Source of the DNA: Berberis thunbergii
Lineage: Eukaryota; Streptophyta; Magnoliopsida; Ranunculales; Berberidaceae
DNA length: 64,000 nt
Assembly: GCA_003290165.1 (NCBI GenBank)
Contig: QNQO01000594.1
Coordinates: 248,001 to 312,000, forward strand
Direction: 5' to 3'
Numbering within the stretch: the stretch's first letter is position 1; each line of letters starts with the position of its first letter. Below the pieces are notes generated by a model that saw only the letters and a list, made by a program, of their open reading frames with translations, was not told the DNA's origin and made no database searches. Position numbers and translations under genes: made by a program. This document shows, piece by piece, positions 21,055 through 32,199 of the stretch.

Positions 21055-23665
21055 GTCAAGACTAATTTGCATTTTTGCAAAGGACACTTTGAAATTGGTG
21101 CCCATTTGTTTTTATGCAATTCTGTTCGGCCCTCATTTTAAACTCTAATTCAGTATGCTATGAATCCCAAAATTGAATGAAACTGTGAAGTCAACCATTT
21201 TGACTTACCTTGACTCAATTCATGACCGAAACACCCTCACCCCAACTTCACTCCTAACAGTCAGTTAAGTTGAATGATTTCTCCACCACGTGTCACAATT
21301 TCCCCTTGAACCCGGAGGGTTGAGAACTCCTTTCAAAATAACCATTATATTTCTTCCCTTTTATATTATTGATCAAATCCAAGATGAAGAAGCAGAGAAG
21401 TACAGTAGTTGATTGTCCATGTTGGGTGATGGAACAAAAGGGAAAGGGACTACAAGGTAATCATTCATCTTTGTTCATCTTCTTCCTTCTTCAACCATTA
21501 TTGATATTATTTTGAGGAAGATGGTATCAAACTCCAATTAATATAGAAGCAGTGGGGGTCAAAAACTAATTAATCTGTGATTTTCAATAGGAGGTGAGCA
21601 AGATTTGTGATTTAGAAGGCCATGTTGCTGGTGATTGTCCATCGTGATTATGTTTAAATTAAGGTTATGTAGTGTTGTATTGCATATTGTATTGCAACTG
21701 TTGGGTATTGTCAGCATCAGTTATTGTCAGAGCACTGAATTGCCTATTAATTGCATTTAATTAAGTGTTGGGTTTTTTAATTGAACCGGGTGATTGTGCT
21801 CTTTGTATTGAATTATGTCATTAAGAGAGTTGGTTATGTTGTTTACGGCTAGGGTTGGTGCTTGAAAGTGTTGCAGTCAATTGCATTCAAACCATGATTG
21901 CATTCTAAACATACTTTCATTTTTATTGCATTCAAATACGCCACTGCAGCCACTAGGACCGCCATGTTAATCATGGTTAACCTTCTTTAGGAAGTCAACT
22001 AAAAGTTCACCAAAAGCTTACCTCAATCTTCACTTTCAAAAATTTGGAGTTCAGGTTACTCTTCTGGTTGTTGGCAACCATCAAAACCCATCACACGTGA
22101 AGAATTTGAAGTATTTTATTCCATTTAAATTATCAGCACTATAAACCATCACTATCCTAACACCATCATAATTATGAGTTGGACAACTCAATTCATTCTA
22201 ATCTTTCCAAAAACAACATTGTACTAGTGTCTTACCTCGTCACATGCTTTAAATACATATTTTTTTTAGTGTTCTAAAATCGGTTTAGGCGGCGTTAGAA
22301 GGTGGAAAATCGTTCAGATTAATGGCTGGACGGGCAATCTAGGTGGTCTGGGTGATTTTTATTTATTTGTTCTTAATTTTTTATTTTTTAATAAGGTCGA
22401 TTGTGTTTTTATTTTATTTTATTTTCCTCTTTTTTATAAATAAACTATTTAATTATTTTTATTCAGTATATGTCTAAATGTAGCAAAGAATGATTACTTA
22501 ATGGAATTTTCAAAGGATCTGCTGGTACCAATTTTATTAATGTAGATTTTATAAAACATTACTAAGGTTATTCATGCAATTTGAAGAAAAATAAAATAGT
22601 AGGTTTAGATATTTGTCCACAAATTCAATTTTATATAAAGTACCCATCATGACTAACTTCAGTCATTTGAGTTTTAATAAATTTTGTTCATGATTGTTAA
22701 TTTTTCATTTTTTAAAATTTTGCATATGTATATTGGAATTAAATTGGATGTAATTGATAAGGTATTATGCTTAACTTTTGTAAATTATTAAAGTTATAAT
22801 ACAAAATCTAAGACCGCCTAGGCCCCTTGGGGCTAGGCACCTGCTCGCTGCCAGCCCAACGCCTAGCGATTTTTAGAACACTGTTTTTTTACACCTACCA
22901 TACAAAAACATGAATTTTTTGCACCTCCAACACCAAAATTCGAATAAGAGGACTGGCGTGTTCAAGAGGTGTTGCTTTTTTGGACTTTTCAATTACCTAA
23001 GACACCCTTGTAACATTGACAATCCAAATACTATATTACAAATGTTGGTTTCTCTTTTGAAGTAGATAGAACCATCAGTCCAGTGCATGAAGCCTCAAGC
23101 ATAGAGTATAAACTCATGGAAATCACCAACAACATGGTCGTCTAGATCACACATCTTGCACATCTCCTGTTGAGAATCATAAAATAATTAGTTTTTTTAT
23201 CCAACTGTTTTTACATTAATTGGAGTTTGGAACACGTCTTCCTCAATGAACATTTAATGATTGAAGCAGGAAGAAGATGAACGAAGATGAGTGATTATAT
23301 TTGGTAAAAACTTGATTAAAGCATCAGCAATCCCTTTCGTTCCACCACACTTCATGGACAACCAACTACTATTCTTCTACTTATGCCTCTCCATCTTGGA
23401 TTTGGTCAAGAATAAAAATGAGAAAAAAAAATTTACAATGGCTATTTTGAAAGCATCTCCAAGCTGTCTGATTTTGAAAGAGGGATTGTTAAGGTGAGGG
23501 TATTTTGATCAGATATCGGGTCATGGGAAATCAACATGACTGACTTCACCGTTCTGTCCAATTTCGGGGTCAGACTGAATTAGAGTTTAAAGGGGGCAAA
23601 CAGAGTTTCATAGCAACAAATGAGGGCCAAATTCAAAATAACCTTTTTGCAATTAGAGGACTCGA
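21055..23665. mobile_element. Foldback element with long imperfect inverted arms
   Basis: The left arm (about 21,060-21,540) and the right arm (about 23,210-23,665) are reverse complements with scattered differences. Shared pieces include taaactctaattcag, gtgaagtca, accctcacc and cattcatctt..ttcatcttcttcc. Arm length is roughly 450-500 bp. The middle carries no recognisable transposase and holds MITE copy B. It resembles a non-autonomous Mutator-like or foldback transposon. The ends are approximate because no TSD was found. Confidence 0.6.
22268..22883 (-). mobile_element. hAT-type MITE copy B (616 bp), nested
   Basis: This is the inverse of copy A at 18,011-18,614 over its full length. It begins AGTGTTCTAAAA and ends TTTTAGAACACTG, with T8 on the left flank and T7 on the right, consistent with a duplicated T-run target. 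It sits inside the foldback element. Confidence 0.75.
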
Positions 23666-24273
23666 TTGAGAAGGCAAACCAAAGGAATTATCCAATTTGA
23701 TTGAATTGGGAAGATTAAATAGAAGTTATCTTCTTCGTTTTGGATTGAATGAAGATGTTCCTCAAAGTATCCATCTCTCTCTATTTTGATACTGATTTTT
23801 GAGGTATAGATGAAGAAGAAAGAAACCAACCCTCTCATTACATCGAGATCAAGGTGAAAGGCCATATCCATTTATTCATTTTGATGGGTATATAAACCTA
23901 TCTAGCACATGCCAAACACTTGAGGTTTATATTGGGGTATTCTAGCTAGGGGTGGGCACGGTTCGGTTCGGTTCCAAATTTTGAGGAACCTAACTCGAAC
24001 CATTTAAAATTTTATCCGTTTCGATTCGGTTCCTCTATTTTGAACGTTGGAACCGAACCTAACTCGAACCGTTTACAACGGTTCGGTTCCACGGTTCCAA
24101 ACGGTTCTTTGAAACAAAGAATCTCATTTCATTAACCACCTTTGGTAGTTTATTGTCACACCGTGAATGTCTACTTGAATTACAAAACTATATCCATGCA
24201 GTTTATATCTAATCATGTCGCTTTGCAACGTGACATTATAGATCTTTTATACATCTACTCTATGTCTTTGCAG

Positions 24274-24357
24274 GATGGACGAATTAATTATGACGAGTTT
24301 GCGGCAATGATGAGGAAAAGCAACCCTGACTTTGTAACAAACAGAAGGCGAAAATGA
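24274..24357 (+). pseudogene. CDPK last-exon fragment captured by hAT
   Basis: After a splice-acceptor-like tgtctttgcag, the frame encodes DGRINYDEFAAMMRKSNPD, ending in NRRRK and a stop. This is the second half of the fourth EF-hand calcium loop and the C-terminus of a plant calcium-dependent protein kinase. Sequence to about 24,600 may be its 3' UTR. Kinase, autoinhibitory and other EF-hand exons are absent. Preserved intron-exon structure shows capture at the DNA level rather than through mRNA. The family is clear; the exact paralogue is not. Confidence 0.75.
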
Positions 24358-25292
24358 GTTGCAGCACAGCTGTGACATACATTTTACTTAGGGTCGAGCT
24401 CATAGTCCCCTTTGTATTGCAAGCCCAAAGTTGCAGTTGCATTGGCACTTGCAATTTCTGCCTACCTGTTAGATTCTGTGTTCAACACTTGCTCGACATG
24501 GGTCTTTAGTTTAGTGCTTGTGGATGTCAAAGTTTGAGGATCCATGTCAAAAGTAGATGTTTTTATAGTATGTTGATCCCTTCTTCCATATGATCATATT
24601 TGTTCATAACAAATGTTGCAGGTTTCAATGCCAGACAGTGACACCTTAGGAACTTCACCCAAATGCATGAAAGAAAGTAAAATGCTAGAATCTGCCTGAA
24701 CCAACAGACTGCAAGTCCGCAACAGTTCCACAAACAGCCACTGTCATGCCATGACATACTTGAAAATTGACAATCCTAGAATGAAACATACACTGAAATT
24801 TTTGTCTGCAATCATATACATCTAAAATTTTCACAAACAGCCACCCTCATTCCACAAACACACTGAAATTTCTGCTTGTAATGTTCAAAATCAGATTCAA
24901 AATTATATTACATTGTTCAGCATACACATCAGATTCAACATACAAATCAGATTACATTGTTCAAAATCAGATTCAAAATTCTATTACATTGAAAACATAA
25001 AGCCCTATCCCCTGAAAATTCTGAAATCAAATTATCAACAATCCCTTTGCCTTTCCCTTTCCCTTTAATGTTGATTGAGAACTTGGATCACTTGAGCTTG
25101 CATCCTTTTCTTTGCCTTTAGATGTTGTGATCATCAACTTTGCATGGTCTTTGACAAACAACAAGACAATGAATAGAAACATAAATATGTTAATAAATAA
25201 TAACTATAACTCAAATTCAAACAACACAAAGCACAAATATTGTATTACCTTTTTCACATTCTGTATAAAACTCAATTTCTTCTGCATTTGCT

Positions 25293-26402
25293 TCATATAT
25301 AGTCTATGTTATTGATATTGTTGACGTAGTCGCTTTTTATCCAATTCTGGAGGCATATCAATGCCTCCACAAAATTCGGAGTGAGAGATGATCTAAAGGG
25401 ATCAATCACTCGGCCTCCGGTGCTAAAATCACTCTCACTAGCAACTGTTGACACTTGAATAGGCAATACATCTTTTGCTAGCAGTGCAAGTGTGGGGTAC
25501 TTGGTCCCATTCAGCTTCCACCATCTCAAAATGTCAAACATCTCAATCTTTTTAGCTTTCTCTAATGGATCCATGAGATACCTATCCACCTCATGTGAAA
25601 GCACAACATCTTCCATATCTTCTAGCTCCTTCTCTCAATCATCCATCATCTCATAAAGTATTGAAGGACTTTCGGTTGGTGCTAGTTCACATTTTGGACA
25701 CTTGTCCATGTATCGGTAGTTAAACTGACTCTGTGCTTCCTCAATTGCCCTTTTAAACCTTCTTTCATGTCATGATACATTTGTAAGAACTCCCTCACAA
25801 TAGTTCTTCGAGATGGAACATGAAGTCTTGGTTGTATTTCACTCATCATCCGCCTAAAACCCTCCTTCTCAATAGTATTAAAAGGCATTTCATCAAGTAC
25901 TAGAAACTCAACAATGGCTTTCACACTTGCATCTTGACTAAACCCCCTAGCAACTAGCATGCTGCTACCATCACTGGAAGTACCAAGAACCCTATGTTGT
26001 AAGTCCATATTTGGTTTATACTTTTTGCATACACTTCTGATGTGTTTAGCAAGAGTACTAGTGCCACCTCCACCACTATCACACTTGATCACAATATTTA
26101 CACTTTGCCTTATGTACATCTACCTCTATCACCTTTTTCTGATCACCCTCAACTAGAACTTCACGTGATTCTTTTACAGTAAATTTGGTGATATGATCCT
26201 AAACCCAATATCTAGATTGTATAATTTTTGGAGCATTTGGTGTTTTTCTTTTTCTTAATTGGGACTCGGGAGGGTTGAGAGGAGGCATGGATGTTTGTGG
26301 TGTAGATACTTGTGCAGGACAAGGTGATGTAGCAGTAGAAGATGTTGCTATTTTACTAGTTTGGTTGGGGGTAATACTTTTAGACATGGTCACTTTGAAC
26401 AC
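25293..26402 (-). pseudogene. hAT transposase remnant (BED finger, partial core, hATC domain)
   Basis: Read on the minus strand, 26,402-26,199 is a Ser/Pro/Thr-rich N-terminus. About 26,200-26,000 encodes BED-finger pieces (KCKYC, then TLAKHIRSVC) separated by a frameshift. The segment 26,119-25,682 continues to SLTTDTWTS, which holds the first catalytic Asp of hAT enzymes. 25,616-25,293 encodes the C-terminal dimerisation domain (DILRWWKLNGTKYPTLA, then ASESDFSTGGRV). The central part of the catalytic domain between the last two pieces is deleted at about 25,690. The protein belongs to the RICESLEEPER/DAYSLEEPER type and would be inactive. Confidence 0.8.
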
Positions 26403-28208
26403 AACTAGTTAATATTTTGCTTCTGCAATAAACAAAAATTGTATACTTAAGTATAAACAAACGTTACAAACCCATTCAATTCCAACATATGGTAGACAAT
26501 AGAATATTTCAAACTTCTCATGAATAGTCTCAAATGGTAAAACGAATCAAACAATTAGATTGCATTAAAATGGTGAACAATTAACCCAAATTACTCAAAT
26601 GTACTCTTGATAGACACACATCTCATCAACTTCTCAAATGTACTCTTGATACACTACTTTAGAAATAGTGAACAATTAACCCAAATTATAATTCAGTATC
26701 ACATGATTGGTTGATATGTACAACTCACTTTATCAGTATGTCACTCACTTATTCATAATTTACATGCAATTTTTGCAACCGCACTTGAAATATGTTATGT
26801 CCACATGGAATTTGCAAATGTGAGGAATGTATCTTATAACACTCTATGGTCCAAAATAGAAATGGAACTACCGCTGCTACACTTAAGGACACAAGGAAGT
26901 AGATATTTCTTTTATCATCACTAGAAGGTTGAGAAGGAACCAGGGTTATAAACCCAACTCCATAAATCAACAATCCCAGAATTCATCAATTTAACAAGAA
27001 AACAAGATAGTAAGGGAAAATAATAATTTACTCACACTTTTTTGTGCCACCAGAGGAAACAATCTGATTTGAAACTTGAAAGGAGAGATGGTGTTGAACA
27101 ATCCAGAAAAACATGCTCACCTGTGGAATCAAATGGAAATTAATGAAATAGTAAAACAAACAACAATTAGAATCATGCAAAGAAGAAAAACAGAGACAGA
27201 GTTATTTGTCTCTGTTTGTCAAAATTTATTTATCGAAACAGTTTTAGGAAATTTATCAAAACAGAAATAGAGACATGGTAAACTCAAGTTATTTGTCGAA
27301 ATTTTTTATGTCTACAGAAACTCAGTTTTAGGAGATGTTCGATTGAAGATTGAGAAAGGATGAAATCAGTGGAAGGAAATTTTATTTTACCATGTTTTTG
27401 AGAAACTAAGGTTAGAAATGAGAGAAACTAGGGACTAGGGTTAGAAAATTTACCATGTGTTTGAAGATTGCATCAGGAACGACAGGAACTCAGGAAGATT
27501 TTGCTCGCGAGTCGCTGCTGTGCTGCGGCTGCTGCTGCCTGCTCTTCGCCTCATCGTTGTGGAGAAATGAAATAAATCGAAATGAAAAAGGAGGAGAGGA
27601 CATAGGGTTAGAAATAGAATTAGAACTAAAGTAATTAGGGTTGGGTATATATATTCGGTTCGAAACGGATCGGAACCGAACCGTTTGAAAAAAATAATTA
27701 GGAACCGGAACCGAACCGTTTAAGAACGGTTTCGGAACCGAACCGAATTGTTTCACATTTTTAAAAATTAGAACCGAACCGTTTCGAGTAAAACGGTCCA
27801 GTTCGATTTGAATCCGCGGTTCCTCGACCCGTTTGCCCACCCCTAATTCTAGCCCTCAAATAATTTTTCACCAGTCCACGTCTTTGATTTAACAGATCCT
27901 TCAAAGTATGGGTGCTTGACTCTATTAGACGGGTCAAAATCAAAATAGCCCTTTTAAAATAAAAATAAAAATAAAAACTCTTTTGTGATTCAATTTTTTG
28001 GTGCTCAACCACTGAAGTCGTAGCATGTGTATCTTACAATTAAACATTGTCATATCTAATACATTGTCATCGGATAATACAAAATTTTTGTCACAGTAGA
28101 ATTAATCTTTTAGAATTCGCTAAATGTCACATTGGATCGGATCCAACCAATTTAAGGCCTAGCATAGATCCAAGGTCGGCTCCTTTAATCCCTGGGTTTT
28201 TCTTGGAA

Positions 28209-28418
28209 TGGGCTCAAGGCTCGCAACTGAGTATGGGCTCCAGGCTCAAATTAAAGCCTTCTTATGATGTTTTTAGGGTTTCGGGGGGACGGAGGTCTCG
28301 TCTCGTCTCGTTTGTATATAATCGACACAAACCTCTACATCTCACCTTCTTCTGCGAGAGGCGAAATTTGCCTTTTAGGGTTTAGACTTGTCACCTTCTC
28401 TCTCACAGCGTTCCAACA
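28209..28418 (+). promoter_or_regulatory. RPS5 promoter and 5' leader: site II, telo-box and TATA motifs
   Basis: Two TGGGCT site II elements lie at 28,209-28,214 and 28,234-28,239. A telo-box-like TTTAGGGTTT (reverse AAACCCTAAA) is at 28,272-28,281, and a second TTTTAGGGTTTAG at 28,373-28,385. A TATATAAT box is at 28,315-28,322, about 100 bp before the ATG. In plants, site II plus telo-box is a known signature of ribosomal protein promoters in dividing cells. The transcription start is not determined; if the TATA box is used, the second telo-box is in the 5' UTR. Confidence 0.7.
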
Positions 28419-31400
28419 ATGGCCCTTGCTGTCGCTGCTGAAGCTGCTGCCACCCCTATCCTGATCAAGGAACCCAGAGAGAACGAAGTCAGGCTGTTCA
28501 ACCGATGGACATTTGACGACATTCAGGTCTCTCTCCCTCTCTCTCAGTTCCTTCTCTTGTGGTAAAACTGTTCAACTTCTTATTGCTTTCAATCCATCTA
28601 TAAACTATAATGTTAACAGCCGCATCTTCAGCTATCTATTTGCGAAGATTTCATCTCTAAAGATAGCTGTAGAAGGTGATGAGTATTGTATGGTGTGTTA
28701 TACTGTAAATCTCAGTTAAAACATTGGTTCTACTTCGTTGTCAAATTCAACTATAAATTTTTGTGTTTTTTTAATACCCTTTAATCTAAATAAACTTTTG
28801 GTCCTCGTTTGGGGCGAGGATGATTGGTGCTATTATTTTTCTGACACCTCTTGTATGAGAGGAGTTCATGTTATTGATCTCTTCGTTGAGCACATTAGCA
28901 ACCCTCTGAGCCCATTTTGAGTTATCCATTTTTTTTTCTTTGGTTACTTGGCTTATTATACTAATCTATTGTGATCTAATATTGAGTGTTTTCTATTCAT
29001 TGTTTGCCTCAACTGAGTTTGTAGCCCAATGTTATTAACAATCTCTTTTTGCGAATGGGACTTTAGATTTCTATCATAATAATTGTATTTGTGTCACAAC
29101 ATGATTGTGTCAATCATGTATACCCAATATGATTATTTCAACTTTTGTCTTATAGACAACTATTGTGTTTATTTGTTGAAGTTGACCCCATCCCGTTCAT
29201 TCCCAATTGAACTAAGTAGATATTTCTTTAATTTGAGTCGAGAAACTAGAGTTTAATATCAATAAGTTTTCTGAATTTTCCGGTCTTTGATTTCGTGGCA
29301 AAGATGAATGAGTGCTATTTTTCTGACACCTCTTGTATGAGTGGAGTTCATTTTTTAATGTTCTCTTCGTTGAGCACATTAGCAACAATCTGAGCCCATT
29401 TATCTTTGTTGAATGCTATTTGATGTTTGTTGTATTTTGTTAAATTTTCATCGTTACCTTTAATCTGACTCAAGAAATTAGAGATTAATTTTCTAAAAAA
29501 AAATTTCTAAAATTTCCAGTCTTTAATATTGCTGCAAGGATGAATGAGTGCTATTTTTCTGACACCTCTTGTATGAGGGGAGTTCATCTTTGATGTTCTC
29601 TTCATTGAGCACATTAGCAACCCTCTGAGCGCATTTCTTTATTCCTTGTGTTTTCCTGTTTCTTTTCTGATGCATTTGCTCAAATTTTATTGGCTGATTT
29701 GCAAACTAGTATTTGTTCATTACATTTATCAGCTAGGTTTAGGATCTTTATATTTCTTTTTGATTTTTATATCTCTCTGCAAAAGTAACATTCGACGTGT
29801 GGTAAATGTGAGGTGCTATTATATACTAAGATCAATTAATTTTCTAAAATTTCCAGTCTTTGATATTGCTGCAAGGATGAATGAGTGCTATTTTTCTGAC
29901 ACATCTTGTATGAGAGGAGTTCATCTTTGATGTCCTCTTCGTTGAGCACATTAGCAACACTCTGAGCCCATTTCTTTATTCTGTTTTTTTTTCCTGTTGG
30001 TTCTTTTCTGATTCATTTGCTCAATTTTTTATTGGCCGATTCGCAAACTAGTATATGTTCATTACATTTATCGGATAGGTTTAGGATCTTTAGATTTTTT
30101 TTAGTTTTTTATATCTTTCTGCAAAAGTAACATTCAACGTGTGGTAAGCACTTAGAGAAAAGGTGCTACTATATGCTAAAATCAATTAATTTTCTAAAAT
30201 TTCCAGTCTTTGATATTGCTGCAAGGATGAATGAGTGCTATTTTTCTGACACCTCTTGTATGAGGGGAGTTCATCTTTGATGTTCTCTTCATTGAGCACA
30301 TTAGCAACACTCTGAGCCCATTTCTTTATTCTGTTTTTTTTTCCTGTTGGTTCTTTTCTGATGCATTTGCTCAATTTTTTATCGGCCAATTTACAAAATA
30401 GTATTTCTTCATTACATTTATGGGCTAGGTTAAGGAGCCTTAGATTTTTTTTAGTTTTTTTATCTCTTTGCAAAAATAACATTCAATGTGTAGTAAGCAT
30501 TTAGAGACAAGGTAAGAATTGTTCAAACTCTAGACCTTCTCATGTATGTGGTTTTCGCTGGACTGCTACTTTTTTGGTTAGTGTTTTTCATACTTCTTTG
30601 TCTGGGTGATGATCCCTGGTACTAAAGGTCAATAGATGTTTTAAACTTTTGTTTCGAGGTATATGATTGGTCCTGTCATTAACTTGTTTACTTGAGAAAC
30701 ATCCTTTTCACTACAAATAATTAACTTGTCTTTTGCTTTATTCTTGTTTTGTGTTCTTGTGCATGTCAGTTTTAATTGCTTAGAATAATGTTCATATTTG
30801 TTTATGCTATGTTCCAGATCTACTTGTATTTTTTGTTTCTTTGGTTCTAACGGTTTCTGCGACATTGGCCTTTGTTCCTCACACAGCTTTAACCTTTGCA
30901 GATCTCAGACATCTCTCTCAATGACTATATTGCTGTAGATGCTGGCAAGCATGCAACCTTTGTTCCTCACACAGCTGGTCGATACTCAGTTAAGAGGTTT
31001 AGAAAGGCACAATGCCCAATTATTGAGAGGCTGACAAACTCTCTGATGATGCACGGTCGGAACAATGGGAAGAAACTGATGGCCGTCCGCATCGTGAATC
31101 ACACCATGGAGATAATCCACCTTCTTACGGACTCGAATCCCATTCAAGTCATTGTTGATGCTGTTATCAACAGGTAGATAGATTGCTTTACTGACTCCCC
31201 CCCCCCCCCCCCCCCCTTGGTTTTACCTTGTAGCTCATATTTCAAATCCTTATTTGCAGTGGTCCAAGAGAAGATGCAACCCGAATCGGATCTGCTGGTG
31301 TTGTAAGGCGTCAGGCTGTTGATATATCTCCATTAAGGCGTGTGAACCAGGCACTTTATCTTCTAACAACTGGTGCTCGTGAAAGTGCATTCAGGAATAT

Positions 31401-31613
31401 CAAGACCATTGCTGAGTGCTTGGCAGATGAGCTTATTAATGCTGCTAAGGGTTCATCCAACAGGTATATATCGTTGATATTCATATTTTAGTTGCAAGTT
31501 CTGTGAAGTTTCTTACCTGTATTGTATTCTGATTTCCCCAGAACTTTTATATTTTCAGCTATGCGATCAAAAAGAAGGATGAAATCGAGCGAGTTGCCAA
31601 GGCCAATCGTTAG
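28419..31613 (+). CDS. RPS5: 40S ribosomal protein S5 (uS7), four exons, intact
   Basis: The exons are 28,419-28,526, 30,902-31,173, 31,260-31,463 and 31,559-31,613; every intron is GT...AG. They join in frame to 639 bp, encoding 212 residues plus a stop, against about 207 in Arabidopsis RPS5. The start is the first ATG after the leader and gives an Ala-rich N-terminus before LFNRWTFDD. Landmark uS7 motifs are [55 protein letters not shown] and the C-terminal [14 protein letters not shown]. The protein sits at the head of the 40S subunit by the mRNA exit channel and E site. Intron 1 (2,375 bp) is unusually long and filled with repeats of a snoRNA-like unit. Intron 2 has a 20-nt C run. No defects were seen, so this is likely an expressed gene. 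Confidence 0.95.
28812..28913 (+). ncRNA. Candidate box C/D snoRNA, copy 1 (RPS5 intron 1)
   Basis: A GGGC/GCCC terminal stem (28,812-28,815 with 28,910-28,913) encloses a box C-like ATGATTG (28,820-28,826) and a D'-like CTGA (28,841-28,844). Next come a CCTCT/AGAGG hairpin, a C'-like TTGATC (28,874-28,879), and box D CTGA (28,906-28,909). This is the layout of an intronic C/D snoRNA, and plant ribosomal protein introns often host them. The guide upstream of box D would be around cacattagcaaccct. I could not match it to an rRNA site. Box C is imperfect. Confidence 0.5.
29296..29396 (+). ncRNA. Candidate box C/D snoRNA, copy 2
   Basis: Same unit as copy 1, with gatgaatgagtg in the box C position, CTGA at 29,323-29,326, the hairpin, and box D CTGA at 29,390-29,393. 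The C' region is altered (ttttttaatg) and the terminal stem is reduced to GGC/GCC, so this copy may be decaying. Confidence 0.4.
29533..29632 (+). ncRNA. Candidate box C/D snoRNA, copy 3
   Basis: Same unit: ggatgaatgagtg, D' CTGA, hairpin, C' tttgatg at 29,589-29,595, and box D CTGA at 29,625-29,628. The distal stem base is changed (gagcgca instead of gagccca). It begins the better-conserved group of copies. Confidence 0.45.
29869..29970 (+). ncRNA. Candidate box C/D snoRNA, copy 4
   Basis: Same unit with an intact D' CTGA, hairpin, C' tttgatg and box D CTGA before gccca. Its flanks are duplicated together with it (see the tandem repeat at 29,636-30,515). Confidence 0.45.
30219..30320 (+). 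ncRNA. Candidate box C/D snoRNA, copy 5
   Basis: Nearly identical to copy 4 across the unit and in the preceding aatttccagtctttgatattg. The boxes are the same. It is the last full unit before the splice acceptor at 30,901. Confidence 0.45.
31197..31216 (+). repeat. 20-nt poly-C run in RPS5 intron 2
   Basis: Twenty consecutive C bases begin 24 nt into the 86-nt intron 2. The acceptor lies about 43 nt downstream after a T-rich stretch. The length is likely polymorphic, and it could instead be a sequencing or assembly artefact. Confidence 0.8.
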
Positions 31614-32199
31614 AGAGATTATAGGTGGATTTACTGTAGAACTAGAGAATTTTGTCCAGTCTTTTTTAGCTTTAAGGTTCCGAGAGACTATGTAAAGAGG
31701 ATATTGAGCAATTTACTGTTGGTACAACTGTTATTTAGAGTGATACCTTTTAATTTTATACTTTTTGTTGAGATCAACAATCTTGATGTTCATTTCATTA
31801 GCTGAGTAGTGGTAAAACACAGCAGTGTTGATAAACAAATGTCAATGGTTGATGGCCTTGCCCTGCCTGCTGCAATGCAAAACTTTCAATGTTTTTATTT
31901 TGTATGTATTTGTTGAGGGTTCATGCTGGAGATGGTGATAGAGAAGTCATTGTATGGGTGGCAGTGGGTCGTGTTGTGTCAAAATGAAGTGCTGTGTCCG
32001 ACTTGTCAAAACCAATCGGACTCCGTAAATTCTCGAGGGAGGGAGGGAGCTAGGGATGGTGTCCTCCAGATGAGTGACAGCATGCTTCTTCACAACAATG
32101 TTCATATCTCAAGGAGGATGGGCCCTCGCTAGCAAAGCTCATCCGACTCATTCAGTAAACAGTGTCTACTTGCATCTGGCATATTTGATCATTACTACC
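31614..32199. other. RPS5 3' flank
   Basis: This stretch holds the 3' UTR and downstream intergenic DNA. T-rich sequence with candidate polyadenylation context lies at about 31,735-31,770. No further gene was seen. The frames at 31,923-32,132 and 32,074-32,322 have no recognisable motif. Confidence 0.5.

Larger units (their letters stand above)
23947..27845 (-). mobile_element. hAT transposon (3,899 bp), TSD ATTCTAGC, with captured CDPK exon
   Basis: The terminal inverted repeats are TAGGGGTGGGCA at the left and TGCCCACCCCTA (one base degenerate) at the right. The perfect 8-bp TSD ATTCTAGC is at 23,939-23,946 and 27,846-27,853, diagnostic of the hAT superfamily. Subterminal regions carry repeated ggttcggttc/gaaccgaacc motifs. 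Inside, on the minus strand, are pieces of a hAT transposase. Near the left end, on the plus strand, is the last exon of a calcium-dependent protein kinase. A short imperfect tandem repeat based on cagattcaaaatt lies at about 24,885-24,990. Confidence 0.9.
29636..30515. repeat. About 345-bp tandem repeat in RPS5 intron 1
   Basis: Units starting near 29,636, 29,980 and 30,325 share ttcttttctgat, catttgctcaa, cattacatttat, tttaggatcttta, caaaagtaacattc and gtgtggtaa in order. The first two units are complete and each ends with a snoRNA-like copy; the third is partial. The intron has grown by duplication of this module. Confidence 0.75.

Noticed and set aside
28738..30482. Short frames in RPS5 intron 1
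   Set aside because: They overlap the repeated snoRNA-like units and have no protein motif; the repeated peptides arise from repeated DNA.
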